Source: Cyclobacterium marinum DSM 745
GTDB taxonomy: Bacteria; Bacteroidota; Bacteroidia; Cytophagales; Cyclobacteriaceae
Length of the DNA stretch: 64,000 nt
Reading direction: 5' to 3'
NCBI RefSeq assembly: GCF_000222485.1
Contig: NC_015914.1
Coordinates: 2,173,501 to 2,237,500 of the forward strand
Part shown: positions 39,677 to 48,880 of the stretch, one piece after another
How the letters are laid out: every line of letters starts with the position of its first letter
Numbering within the stretch: position 1 is the first letter of the stretch
Program-made: the position numbers and the translations under genes
Notes under the pieces: model-generated
Seen by the model: only the letters and a program-made list of their open reading frames with translations
The model's database searches: none
Told to the model about the DNA's origin: nothing

Positions 39677-41545
39677 CTATTCGATGACAAGGTTTTTATT
39701 TCTTGGATACTTGACCTCATATTTTAATTCCAGTTGTTTGGTAGATGAAGGTTCCAACTTAAACTCCCATTTTATTTCACCGGTTTTAGCGTCATGTTTT
39801 CCTCCGGAAAGGCTTTGTATTTCTACCTCTATTTCTTCCAAAGTAGAAACAGGCACCTGGTCCAAAACTACCATGGAAATGGGCTGGCTTTTATTGTTTT
39901 TAATAGTGGTTTTCCACAATCTGCTTGCCGTCTTTTTATTGCCTAAAAATGATTTTTCTGTGAAATCACTTTCTTTCTCCCTTTCTATTGTGACCATTTT
40001 ATCTCTACCCAGTGAGATTTCCAGGGTGTCAGTAGCATAGCGCACATCCAGCAGACTTTTACCTACGAAGGTTTGTTCAAAAAACACATTGGCCTCTCCT
40101 TCCAAAAGCTGGTATTGCTCCCAGTTCGTAATCCCAGCAATCAGGTAAGCTGTGTTATTGACTTTGGGAACAGCAAAATATTGGTAGAAAGCAGGCAATT
40201 CATAGGTTACCATATCCACAGTATAATTTTTACTGTCTGATTGAATGGAATAAGGGGTATTGATTTCAAAATTAATGGCCGTTTGGTTTTCCACCTGAGC
40301 CATCGGTAAAGGTTGACTTTGCAATTCCTGTGCATCATCAACGTCAAAATTGACCTCAATTCTTTCAGATTTACCTTTCAAACGTTTACTAATTCCATAA
40401 CCGGTTACCACTATCTCATCTAATGCAACCTGATCTTCTTTCATTAAAACATTCATTACCTCTGCGGTAATTGGCAGGGTTTGCGAAACATACCCAATAA
40501 AGGAATAAGTCAACTGGCTGGCACGGTTCGGTAAGGTGATGGTGTAACTACCGTCAAAATCTGAAGTGGTGCCAATAGTGGTTCCTACAACTACGATGGT
40601 TACACCGGGTATGCCTACTCCTTCGGCGTCCATTACTTTTCCCGTCACACTTCCCGTCCTTTGGCTATAAATGGGTGGGGCGGTATTGTAATTGAGCAAA
40701 TAAGGCCGTAGTTCTGGAGCTACACCGGAGACACTTGGCTCTGCTGAGGAAAAAGTAAGTTTTATATTGTCCCAATCTACCTTGGTGTCCTGTCGGACAT
40801 TCGCTTTGTAGTGCAAGCTAACCGGGCTATTGATGTCCTTGGCACGGATGTCGTACGAAGGAAACCAGCCAGCATTGTCAACAAGGTAGGACAACTCGAA
40901 AGAAAAACTACCGGCCACTTTAGCAGCTACTCTTACCAAGACCTCCCCTGTAGCAAACTCTTTTTCACCAGCCAGAGAATTGATTTGATTCTGAAGGTTG
41001 TTTTTCTCTTCAAGTAATTTCTTAATCGTATTGTTCCTTTCGATAGTTTGCAGTTTTAAGGCAGTGAGTTGATTGCCATAATATTCAGCAGCCTGTTTCA
41101 GGGTAGCCACATTTAAGGTTTCATTTTTTCCTCCTATCAGTCGGTTAGTTTGGAGAAAAGTGATCTCCTCTTGGGCGATGGCCAAATAAGTATTTTCCAA
41201 TTCGATCTTTTCATTAACCTCTTCCAGGTCTTTGTCCAGCATAAGGAGTTCCTCGGACTTTACCGATTTATCCAGAAAGTTTTGCTGGTGATTAATACCC
41301 AGCACAGTCAATTCACCTCCGGCTTTTAACTGTATGCTTTTGGGAGCTATAAAAGGGGAGAGGTTGGTAAATTTGACAATGGATTCCCCTTTAGTCAATT
41401 GGACTGTTTCCTTTCGTAGTACCTGTGCACCTTTTAGAAAAACAGTGGCTTCTATCACCTTGGATTTGACTTCTTTTTCAGTTATTTCCTGAGCGAAAGA
41501 TTGATTATAAACCAGGAAGAACAAAAGGATGGAGAGAGCTTTCAT
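39677..41545 (-). CDS. DUF4139/DUF4140 (MuiA-like) protein with inserted SusC-type domain
   Basis: 622-residue secreted protein. After a signal peptide comes DUF4140 (SKVIEATVFLKGAQVLRKE), a long coiled coil (about 95-195, with a KLLEEKNNLQNQINSL segment) and the DUF4139 beta-rich domain. Between about residues 298 and 390, DUF4139 is interrupted by a complete carboxypeptidase-regulatory-like domain (GSVTGKVMDAEGVGIPGVTI) ending in a TonB-box-like DEIVVTGYG (376-384), after which DUF4139 resumes (YTVDMVTYELPAFYQYFAVP). The family is linked by name to mucoidy inhibition, but its role is unknown. It was checked that the insert is in frame. Confidence 0.85.
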   Translation of the reverse strand: MKALSILLFFLVYNQSFAQEITEKEVKSKVIEATVFLKGAQVLRKETVQLTKGESIVKFTNLSPFIAPKSIQLKAGGELTVLGINHQQNFLDKSVKSEELLMLDKDLEEVNEKIELENTYLAIAQEEITFLQTNRLIGGKNETLNVATLKQAAEYYGNQLTALKLQTIERNNTIKKLLEEKNNLQNQINSLAGEKEFATGEVLVRVAAKVAGSFSFELSYLVDNAGWFPSYDIRAKDINSPVSLHYKANVRQDTKVDWDNIKLTFSSAEPSVSGVAPELRPYLLNYNTAPPIYSQRTGSVTGKVMDAEGVGIPGVTIVVVGTTIGTTSDFDGSYTITLPNRASQLTYSFIGYVSQTLPITAEVMNVLMKEDQVALDEIVVTGYGISKRLKGKSERIEVNFDVDDAQELQSQPLPMAQVENQTAINFEINTPYSIQSDSKNYTVDMVTYELPAFYQYFAVPKVNNTAYLIAGITNWEQYQLLEGEANVFFEQTFVGKSLLDVRYATDTLEISLGRDKMVTIEREKESDFTEKSFLGNKKTASRLWKTTIKNNKSQPISMVVLDQVPVSTLEEIEVEIQSLSGGKHDAKTGEIKWEFKLEPSSTKQLELKYEVKYPRNKNLVIE

Positions 41546-41942
41546 AAATATTGGATTGAATTGTTTTTATACAAACAGGATAAGTGAACTTCAAAAAAAT
41601 GCTTAGTTGCCATAATTTGCAGAAGAAAACAAATTGCTTTTCGACCGCTTATTTTTCCTATACGAGGCAGAAACAATAAAAGTCACAAATCAGGCCAAAA
41701 ATCTTAAAGCGGAAAAATGTAATGAAAGTAAATTCAAAATGGATTAAATTAAATGGTAAAGACTAATTTTAAATTAATAGAGCTATATAAAATTTTACCC
41801 TAAATTAAATGTCTAGACACTAGCATCTTTTCCCTTTTCTTAACTATTTTGAATGAATCAATTCAGTATATCGCTGGAAATTTTAGAAAAGGAATGGGTT
41901 CACCACAGGTTATTCGCCTCAATTTCCACTAATAAGTAAACC
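41546..41942. other. Intergenic, nothing recognised
   Basis: 397 bases between divergent genes (DUF4139 protein leftward, CE15-like esterase rightward). AT-rich; no gene, repeat or clear promoter pair was recognised. Confidence 0.55.
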
Positions 41943-44243
41943 ATGGGAAAGGAAAAATATTCAATCGGCTTTATTTTCATTATGCTATGCCTTTGTCCGT
42001 TTATGGCAAAGGCTCAGGAAGATAAAGCGGTCCTCCAGGAATACCTGAAGGAGTTGATCCTATTGCAGGAAAAACCTTCCAGCCATGATAGCTTTGTTAG
42101 TTTTCATGACCTTACCTGGGAAGATTGGATAAAAAGAACCGGAGAATTACCCCCTAATTATGGAATAATTCCCTCCATTCCTTTTCTGCCTGATCCACTG
42201 ATCATTGGTGAGGGAAAAGAAAATGAGAAGATTACAACCATGGCTCAATGGGAGACTCAGCGGGAGTATTTTAAAGAAAAGGTGAAACACATTCTTTCCG
42301 GGACTTTTCCTGACCCTCCCACCAATTTGAAAGCTGAGATTTTGTCTGAAAGGACAGAAAATGGGGTTAGGATTCAGATGATTGAACTCAGGTTTGGAGA
42401 AAACCACAAAGCCAAATTGACCTTGGAAGTTTTTACCCCGCCGGGCGAAGGGCCTTTTCCGGTGTTTATGACCCAGTGGAACCACAGAGGATGGACACAG
42501 ATAGCCGTCAGAAGAGGATATATGGGGCTGATTTATGCCGGAGCAGACGCGAAAGACGATACCCGAGAATACCTGGAACTCTACCCTGATTATGATTGGT
42601 CTACCTTAATGGCCAGAGCTTGGGGAGCTCATAGAGCGGTGGATTATTTGTATACCTTAGAAGAGGTGGATAAATCCAAAATAGCCATAACCGGTCACTC
42701 CAGAAATGGCAAACAATCGCTGTTTGCAGCCGCTTTTGACGAGCGTATTACGGCTACCATTACAAGCAGTGGAGGAACAGGAGGAGAATTTCCTTACCGA
42801 TATACAGACGAAAGACATTCCAATGAATCCATTGATTACCTGGTTTCCAGAAGAACCCATTGGTTGCATCCCCGACTACGGTTTTATTCTGGAAGAGAGC
42901 ACAAAATGCCCATCGATCAAAATTCCTTAATGGCTTTGATTGCTCCAAATGCCTTAATGTTGAGCTCCTCCATTCGAGAAGGAGGTGGAGGTGATCCCTG
43001 GGCCATTGAGCAGATTTATACTTCACTGACCAAAGTTTATGACTTTCTGGGTGAACCTGAAAAGTTGGGCATACGCCTGAGAGATGGGCAACACGCAGTA
43101 GCAGAAAGAGATATAGAGGCTTATATGGATTGGTTGGACATTCAATTCGGAAGAAAGAATCTACCTTGGGAGAATCAGCTTTTTTACAATTATAGCTTTG
43201 AAAAGTGGAAGAGAGAAAGTGGAGAGTCTATTGAGCTTAGCAAGTTTCCTAAACAACCCGGCCAAAATATTCCTGCCAATGTATCCGATTTGGAAAAGAC
43301 TCAGGAAAAAATCAATGAAGACCTCATTTGGCTGTTGGGTGATGAACCTGCAGGTTTGCCTGCCAGTGACATTGAGACCTTAAGCCAAAAGGAAGATTAT
43401 GTTAGCAGTTTTATGCCTCGGCCAAGGGTGAAAAATGGCCAAAAACTTAATATTACGCCCTACAATGCCATGGGCGATTATTTGTATGGATCCCTTTATT
43501 TTCCTACGGATGAAGCTGGAGAAAGAATAACGGGGGCCATGCCTGTGCTTATATTTTTGCACAAATACACCAATACGGGCTATGATTCGGAGTTAAATGC
43601 ATTGATTGATGGGCTGTTGGCCAAAGGGATAGCCGTTTTGACATATGATATGATCGGCTATGGGGCCAGGATAGAAGAAGGTACTTTGTTTTACCAGAGA
43701 TATCCCCATTGGTCCAAGATGGGTAAAATGGTCACCGATGCCAGAGCGGCGGTGGACGCATTGGAAAGTTTGGACTTTATAGATAACGATAAGATTTTTA
43801 TTGGAGGCTATGCTTTGGGAGGAACCGTAGGCTTGATCACTGCTGCACTAGAGCCTAGAATAGCAGGGCTTTCTTTGTCCAGTGCTTTTACCCCTTTGAG
43901 AAATGCCTCTGGAAATGTGGAGGGATTAAAAGCTTACTCCCATTTGTATGGGCTAATTCCAAGGTTAGGGCTATTTGATGGTGAGGAATACAGGATTCCT
44001 GTGGACTTTCCTGAAATGCTCGCCAATATCGCCCCAAGACCAGTAATGGTCATTTCTCCGGAGTTAGACAGGCATGCTGACCATGAAAATGTCATTACTA
44101 CCATGGAAGGTTTAAAGCAGTTGTACCGAAAATTGGGAGTAGGAGATGCACTGGAATGGCAAAGTCCCCATGCTTTTAACCATTTTACGGAAGCCCAACA
44201 ACAAGAGATGATTAAATGGTTGGTGCAGGAAGTGGCAAAATAA
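41943..44243 (+). CDS. Two-domain secreted esterase: CE15-like plus degenerate alpha/beta-hydrolase
   Basis: 766-residue exported protein. The first hydrolase domain has GHSRNGKQSLFAAAFDERI with nucleophile Ser253, a glucuronoyl-esterase (CE15)-like GxSRxGK signature, SSGGTGGE, and a probable catalytic His384 in DGQHAVAE. The second domain (about 505-766) has a dienelactone-hydrolase-like layout (VLIFLHKYTNTG, TYDMIGYGAR, SPELDRHADHENV, SPHAFNHFTE), but the elbow reads GGYALGG, with Ala624 where the nucleophile should be. Likely a polysaccharide-side-chain esterase; followed by the Rid-domain gene, probably in the same operon. Confidence 0.82.
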   Translation: MGKEKYSIGFIFIMLCLCPFMAKAQEDKAVLQEYLKELILLQEKPSSHDSFVSFHDLTWEDWIKRTGELPPNYGIIPSIPFLPDPLIIGEGKENEKITTMAQWETQREYFKEKVKHILSGTFPDPPTNLKAEILSERTENGVRIQMIELRFGENHKAKLTLEVFTPPGEGPFPVFMTQWNHRGWTQIAVRRGYMGLIYAGADAKDDTREYLELYPDYDWSTLMARAWGAHRAVDYLYTLEEVDKSKIAITGHSRNGKQSLFAAAFDERITATITSSGGTGGEFPYRYTDERHSNESIDYLVSRRTHWLHPRLRFYSGREHKMPIDQNSLMALIAPNALMLSSSIREGGGGDPWAIEQIYTSLTKVYDFLGEPEKLGIRLRDGQHAVAERDIEAYMDWLDIQFGRKNLPWENQLFYNYSFEKWKRESGESIELSKFPKQPGQNIPANVSDLEKTQEKINEDLIWLLGDEPAGLPASDIETLSQKEDYVSSFMPRPRVKNGQKLNITPYNAMGDYLYGSLYFPTDEAGERITGAMPVLIFLHKYTNTGYDSELNALIDGLLAKGIAVLTYDMIGYGARIEEGTLFYQRYPHWSKMGKMVTDARAAVDALESLDFIDNDKIFIGGYALGGTVGLITAALEPRIAGLSLSSAFTPLRNASGNVEGLKAYSHLYGLIPRLGLFDGEEYRIPVDFPEMLANIAPRPVMVISPELDRHADHENVITTMEGLKQLYRKLGVGDALEWQSPHAFNHFTEAQQQEMIKWLVQEVAK

Positions 44244-44350
44244 ATGAATAGCACTTAAGTTTGAGAAAAAGATACATTTCGATTATGATAATTTTAAATA
44301 GGTCAAATTATGAAGGGGAAGGTTGCCCTTCCGGCGTCAATTTTAATAAA

Positions 44351-45589
44351 ATGAAGCGGGTGATGCTACATTATCCATTGGTTTTTTTGTTGGTGTTTTT
44401 AGGCTTGGTATTGGAAAGCAAGGGACAATTCCAAGGCAAAACCTCAGACATAAGGTATATCGAACCAAATGAGGAAACCGGGACTTCGTTGGGAACGGTA
44501 GTGGGAGATGTTCCATTGGCTTTTACGGATCAAATTTTCCCTTTTGATGCTAATGGGAGCTTGGTAGGATCAAGTGATCTCAAAATACAGGTTACTCAGG
44601 TGATTAAAAACATGGAAGGAGCCTTGGAAGTAGCAGGCACTGATTTAAGTAAGTTGCTTAGGCTAAATGTTTACCTTCAGAAAGAAGAACATTCCAAACC
44701 TGTTCGTGAATTAATCAAGGATTTATTACCAGAAGGAACTTTTCCGGCCATTACCCTGATAGTGGCCAATCAAGCTCAAGCGCAGGTGTTATTGAGCATG
44801 GATGGAATTGCGGTTGCACCGATGACTTCAGTAAGTTCCAGGGGTGTGAATCTTCCGTTTAGCAAAGGGCTTAACGAAAAAACCAATCGTGCAGCTGTTG
44901 CTATTTTACCGGCAGGTAGGAAGGTATTTATTGCAGGTCAGGCTGAACCTGGTAAAGATCTTTTGGAGGCCAGTGACAAAACCATGCAAAATCTATTTGC
45001 TACCTTGGCATATATAGGGGCCAGTGCCAGTGATGTGGTCCAGGTTAAAGCTTTTATCAATCCCATTGAGGATGCGATAGCAGTAGAAGAAGTGATCGCT
45101 GCTTTTTTCAGAGGGCAGCAAGTACCTCCCATTGTCATGGTAGAATGGTTGGTAGATGAAAATAAGGCTGAAATAGAATTGGTCGCTTCTGCTCCTGAGC
45201 ATTACAATGACAAAGAAGCTGTCAGTTATTATGCTCCACCATGGATGATTCAGGCTACCACATACAGTAGGATAGTAGACATTAAAAAAGGAGGGCTATT
45301 GTTTACTTCCGGCTTGTATGCGGGACATGGAAAAGATGAGGAGGAAAAAGCCAGAAACCTTTTTGGGACTTTGTCGCGAATTCTAGAAAAAGCCGGATCC
45401 GGCTATGACCACTTGGTAAAAGCAAGTTACTATCCTTCCCATGAAAAAGGGCGTGAAAGCTTGATGAAAGTAAGAACTGAATTTTACAATCCTGAAAGGC
45501 CTCCTGTTGCCTCCTTGATAAGGATTCAAGGGACTGGTCGTGAAGGCATTTACTTAAATGTCGACATGGTAGCAGGGGTGCCGGATTGA
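44351..45589 (+). CDS. Exported protein with three tandem Rid (YjgF/RidA-like) domains
   Basis: 412 residues from the ATG at 44351, which gives a proper signal peptide (MKRVMLHYPLVFLLVFLGLVLESKG); the frame is open from 44261. Three Rid-like domains follow, with recognisable segments LGTVVGDVPLAFTDQIFPFD / TFPAITLIVAN, KVFIAGQAEPG / VPPIVMVEWLVDENKAEIEL, and GLLFTSGLYAGHGKDEEEKAR / ERPPVASLIRIQG. None keeps the Arg of the PARS motif used by RidA imine deaminases. It probably shares a transcript with the esterase upstream. The role is unknown. Confidence 0.82.
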   Translation: MKRVMLHYPLVFLLVFLGLVLESKGQFQGKTSDIRYIEPNEETGTSLGTVVGDVPLAFTDQIFPFDANGSLVGSSDLKIQVTQVIKNMEGALEVAGTDLSKLLRLNVYLQKEEHSKPVRELIKDLLPEGTFPAITLIVANQAQAQVLLSMDGIAVAPMTSVSSRGVNLPFSKGLNEKTNRAAVAILPAGRKVFIAGQAEPGKDLLEASDKTMQNLFATLAYIGASASDVVQVKAFINPIEDAIAVEEVIAAFFRGQQVPPIVMVEWLVDENKAEIELVASAPEHYNDKEAVSYYAPPWMIQATTYSRIVDIKKGGLLFTSGLYAGHGKDEEEKARNLFGTLSRILEKAGSGYDHLVKASYYPSHEKGRESLMKVRTEFYNPERPPVASLIRIQGTGREGIYLNVDMVAGVPD

Positions 45590-45640
45590 TTTGGTAAAGC
45601 TTGTTGTACCTAGGGTCTGGTCAGGTCTGATCTCGGGTCT

Positions 45641-45760
45641 GGTCTAAGTTTAGCGAAGCGTAACTTTAGACCCAAAATGAAAGTTTTCAACTTCCATAAC
45701 CTTTGCCTGAGTGTAGATTGCATCTGCACTCAAATATTCAACCGAAATGTGATTGGGTTC
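45641..45760. repeat. MITE-like repeat, copy A (left half)
   Basis: Palindromic cap GGTCTAAGTTTAGCG...CGTAACTTTAGACC (45641-45672), then CCCAAAATGAAAGTTTTCAACTT, then the hairpin GAGTGTAGAT-TGC-ATCTGCACTC (45709-45731), then AAATATTCAAC and GTGATTGGG. It matches copies B, C and E over most of this length. The right half seen in copies B and D is missing here. Confidence 0.8.
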
Positions 45761-45848
45761 GATGCCGACTTGTTGAGCAGTAGGAAGACTTTTTCATTAA
45801 CAGGTTTTTGATGGATTTAATATTTGGTTATAGGGTATTCTTATTTAC

Positions 45849-46997
45849 TCAACCTTTCACATCATGAATTGACAATCGTAAAAAGCCCATTTCATCTTCA
45901 AAATTATTGTAGACCCAGATTTTTTTATCCTTTACAAAAATTTTCAATGGTGTATTAGTCAGGGATTCAATGCTTTGTTCTGATATTAAATCAAATTCTG
46001 AATCAAATATACTTAAATAGTTAATGGCTCTTATAGGCCCTTCTTCTATTTTTCCGTTATCATACACTTCATTAAAGCTAAACCTAAAATGCAACTTTCT
46101 ATCCGAGTCATATAATACCCTTGAAAAGTTAATATCCTCCCGAACGGCTAAAATTTCTTTTTTAAAAGTCTCAAAACTATCTGTTTTGGGTACAGATGGC
46201 CCCTTTCTAGATAAATTGAAGATTTTATGGTTTGGCTGTTTGAACTGAAGAGTGTCATTCTTAAGGTCAAGAATATAAACCGCACTATCAGTTATATTCG
46301 AGATATAAATTTGATCCTCAAATAAATCCAGGTATGGTGTAGGGCCATTCATTGTTAATGTTTTGCCTTTCTGGTCGGTTAACCCTATATATTGTTTTTC
46401 AACATCATTAAATTCGGGTAAATCTATGATTTCTACAATTTTGGTCTTAAGATTAATTTTGGCAAAAATATATTCCATTTCTCTCCAATCATTAAAAATA
46501 GCATAAATCAAGTTGGTATTATTAGGATGAACTTGAATCTCCTGTAGACTAGCGCTTGGGCTAATTTGACTACCCTTTAAATCATGAATATCGAAGGAGA
46601 TATCCAATATTTTTTCACCTTCCAAATTCACAATGCCACTTCTTTCATAAGAACTAATATAAAAAGTATCGTTTTGTAGGTAGCGAATATTATGAATATT
46701 TGTTCCAATCCCATCTGGACCTTCTTTTTCCATTGGGTAAGTATTTACCAATTCCAATTTATCCAAATCAATTTGTTTGATATGGTGTTTGTCCAGGTTG
46801 AAATTAAACAGGAATTTTTTATCTTCAGAAAGGTCAGAGTGACGTAGGTAAGAATTTAAATAAAGAAATTGATCTTTAGCATTTACCCTTACAGAATCAA
46901 TAGAAATGGAAATTGAATCGGATTTTAAACCTTCATTATTATGTTGACCACATCCGAATAAAATAATAATCAGTGGGAGAGAAAATAATCTGTACAT
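45849..46997 (-). CDS. DUF4221-family beta-propeller-like lipoprotein, paralogue 1
   Basis: 382-residue lipoprotein (lipobox ILFGCGQ) of the DUF4221 / 6-bladed-propeller type found in Bacteroidota. Conserved family stretches are DQFLYLNSYLRHSDLSEDKKFLFNFN, PMEKEGPDGIG and the C-terminal KIWVYNNFEDEMGFLRLSI. It lies 54 bases downstream of paralogue 2 on the same strand, so the two are likely one transcript. A third paralogue is at 49713-50849. The function of the family is unknown. Confidence 0.85.
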   Translation of the reverse strand: MYRLFSLPLIIILFGCGQHNNEGLKSDSISISIDSVRVNAKDQFLYLNSYLRHSDLSEDKKFLFNFNLDKHHIKQIDLDKLELVNTYPMEKEGPDGIGTNIHNIRYLQNDTFYISSYERSGIVNLEGEKILDISFDIHDLKGSQISPSASLQEIQVHPNNTNLIYAIFNDWREMEYIFAKINLKTKIVEIIDLPEFNDVEKQYIGLTDQKGKTLTMNGPTPYLDLFEDQIYISNITDSAVYILDLKNDTLQFKQPNHKIFNLSRKGPSVPKTDSFETFKKEILAVREDINFSRVLYDSDRKLHFRFSFNEVYDNGKIEEGPIRAINYLSIFDSEFDLISEQSIESLTNTPLKIFVKDKKIWVYNNFEDEMGFLRLSIHDVKG

Positions 46998-47051
46998 ATT
47001 AGACGAGTTTATAGGGGTTTAACGAAAATAAATTTGGATGCAACAATCACT

Positions 47052-48203
47052 TTAAATTAACTTTAGCCTCACGAAACCCATGTCGTCTTCCAGGTTAATA
47101 AAGATCCACAGCATGCCACCTTTAGTAAAATACCTGCTAGGCTTTTGAGTCAAAAAAGGTAACTGTGTTTCTTGGATCAGTTTTAGATCTTTGTCGTATA
47201 TGGCCAGGTAAACATTCGCCCCGGAGGGTTGTGGAAAAAGTCCTTCAACCTCTTCGCTGTCGAAATAATTTTCATAATAAAGCCGCAAGTATAGCTGATT
47301 TTGCTCATCATAAACAGGTAAATAGTAATGTGGCCCTTCTAGATATTGCTTAAAAAATCGGGAAAATTCGCCAGCTGTAGCAAATTCATTTCCTCTTGAT
47401 TGATTTTCATTGTCCAGCCATTGGCTGTTGGAAGTAACAGCACTTATAGAATCGTAGTCTGAATTGTAAAAATACCATTCATTATCAGTTTCGGCCCCAA
47501 GTAAAACGCCACCATCTACTATTTTCAAGTAAGTTTCTGCTTCATAATAAGCATAATTTTCACCATCATTTAAAGAAGCTGTGTAATGCTTTAACTTATC
47601 CATTGCGGGGAGGGCATACCGAAAGAGCTGTTTATGATCCAGATCCACACGAGCAAATTCCACGACTTCGTTGCCAAATGCTTTAACTAGGCCATAGATC
47701 TCCTCATGGTTATTTGGGTTTATTTGCATACCTATTAAGGATTCTTTATCCCTAAGAACATCTCCTGAAAGATCTGATAAATTCACCTCCCAAGCGCGAT
47801 CAAGTTGGCCATTTTGTTTAAATAGCTTGGGGCCCTTCCAAGTGCTAAAAAAGATTCGCTCTTTATCCCAGGTTCGAAGGGAATGAATGCTATTCAGTCC
47901 ATTTGGCCCCTCTTTCTCGAAGGGAATTTTTTGATCCAGCATTAGGTTATCGAGATCAATTTTTTCGAGTTGGTGCTGTTCTGTATCAAAATTATACAAA
48001 TACCTTTGATCCTTACTAAGGCCCGAGATACTAAGGTTTTGTTTTATAAACAGTAACTCATCTTTCGGATCAATACGGACTGTATCTACCTGAAGAGTCA
48101 ACCCCGGATACTTTTCTTCAGATTGATTTTCTCTAGAACCACAAGAAACTAACAGCACCCCAAAAATTAGCTGTATAAGACAAGTTAGGGGGCGTTTTAT
48201 CAT
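47052..48203 (-). CDS. DUF4221-family beta-propeller-like lipoprotein, paralogue 2
   Basis: 383-residue lipoprotein (lipobox LLVSCGS). It shares with its two paralogues the stretch DELLFIKQNLSISGLSKDQRYLYNFD, then PFEKEGPNGLN, and the ending MLWIFINLEDDMGFVRLKL. A promoter-like TTTG-N18-TATCTTTA sits 22-52 bases upstream of the start on the - strand, and repeat copy B lies a little further upstream. Divergence between the three copies is considerable, so the duplication is not recent. Confidence 0.85.
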   Translation of the reverse strand: MIKRPLTCLIQLIFGVLLVSCGSRENQSEEKYPGLTLQVDTVRIDPKDELLFIKQNLSISGLSKDQRYLYNFDTEQHQLEKIDLDNLMLDQKIPFEKEGPNGLNSIHSLRTWDKERIFFSTWKGPKLFKQNGQLDRAWEVNLSDLSGDVLRDKESLIGMQINPNNHEEIYGLVKAFGNEVVEFARVDLDHKQLFRYALPAMDKLKHYTASLNDGENYAYYEAETYLKIVDGGVLLGAETDNEWYFYNSDYDSISAVTSNSQWLDNENQSRGNEFATAGEFSRFFKQYLEGPHYYLPVYDEQNQLYLRLYYENYFDSEEVEGLFPQPSGANVYLAIYDKDLKLIQETQLPFLTQKPSRYFTKGGMLWIFINLEDDMGFVRLKLI

Positions 48204-48225
48204 GGTTTTAGAATTTGAAGGTTAC

Positions 48226-48255
48226 TAAAGATAATTTAGAACTAATTTTTACAAA
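48226..48255 (-). promoter_or_regulatory. Candidate Bacteroidota promoter for the DUF4221 pair
   Basis: On the - strand, TTTG (48255-48252) is followed after 18 bases by TATCTTTA (48233-48226), close to the TTTG-N19-TAnnTTTG consensus, and lies 22 bases before the ATG at 48203. Confidence 0.5.
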
Positions 48256-48350
48256 TTCAAACTCTTGCTCCAAATTTCAAGTATTCATATGGCTTGGTCT
48301 TTAACAAAATATGGCTTAAGATTTGTGATAAATGAATGCCATGTCTGTCC

Positions 48351-48632
48351 AGTCTGCTCAAACTTTAGCAGCGCCTAACTTAGACCCAAAATGCAGAAAG
48401 TTTTCAACTTCCATAACCTTTGCCCGAGTGTAGATTGCATCTACACTCAAATATCCAACCTAAATGTGATTGGGTGTTCAAATTTGGAGCAAGATCTCGA
48501 ATTTTAAACCAAAGGTCATTAGTAAAGAAATTAAGGGCGAACTCAAGTTGAAAACTTTCGTCATGATAGGTCGATTTGCCACTATCGCTTAAACTTAGAC
48601 CATAGTGAAACTTTACCAAGTATTTATTAACT
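48351..48632. repeat. MITE-like repeat, copy B (complete)
   Basis: Left palindromic cap (48352-48386) ending AACTTAGACC, then GAAAGTTTTCAACTT (48396-48410), the hairpin GAGTGTAGAT-TGC-ATCTACACTC (48426-48448), a middle with AAGATCTCGA and TTTTAAAC, and the inverse copy AAGTTGAAAACTTTC (48545-48559). The right end carries GATAGGTCGATTTGCC, AAACTTAGACC and CAAGTATTTATTAA. The 15-bp inner inverted repeat is perfect. No transposase is encoded. The end lies 26 bases before the antitoxin start. Confidence 0.82.
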
Positions 48633-48658
48633 TAGTGGAATAAATAAACCGGATAAGG

Positions 48659-48880
48659 ATGGATATTCAATCAATAAAAGTCGACTTAATCGATTGGATC
48701 ACAAAGCTAGAAGATCGAAAAGTACTTGAACAGATCCAGGCTTATAAATATAGGCAAGGTGAAGGGTTAAGTAAGGCTCATAAAGCATTGCTGGATGATC
48801 GGATAGCTTCCTATGAAAAGGATCCTAGCAAAGTGGTGGATTGGAGCGATGTGATGAAGGAGATAGAAAGCAGCCAATGA
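48659..48880 (+). CDS. Antitoxin of a RelE/ParE-type module
   Basis: 73-residue acidic/helical protein, MDIQSIKVDLIDWITKLEDR at the start and a C-terminal tail (DWSDVMKEIESSQ) like addiction-module antitoxins of the TIGR02574 type. It overlaps the toxin gene by 4 bases (ATGA). Its N-terminus is clearly related to the broken antitoxin at 49286. By family behaviour it should neutralise the toxin and repress the shared promoter, which would lie in the right end of repeat copy B. Confidence 0.85.
   Translation: MDIQSIKVDLIDWITKLEDRKVLEQIQAYKYRQGEGLSKAHKALLDDRIASYEKDPSKVVDWSDVMKEIESSQ

Noticed and set aside
48841..48876. Upstream TTG start for the toxin
   Set aside because: The added 12 residues would lie wholly inside the antitoxin gene; the ATGA overlap at 48877 is the normal arrangement and gives the canonical toxin N-terminus.
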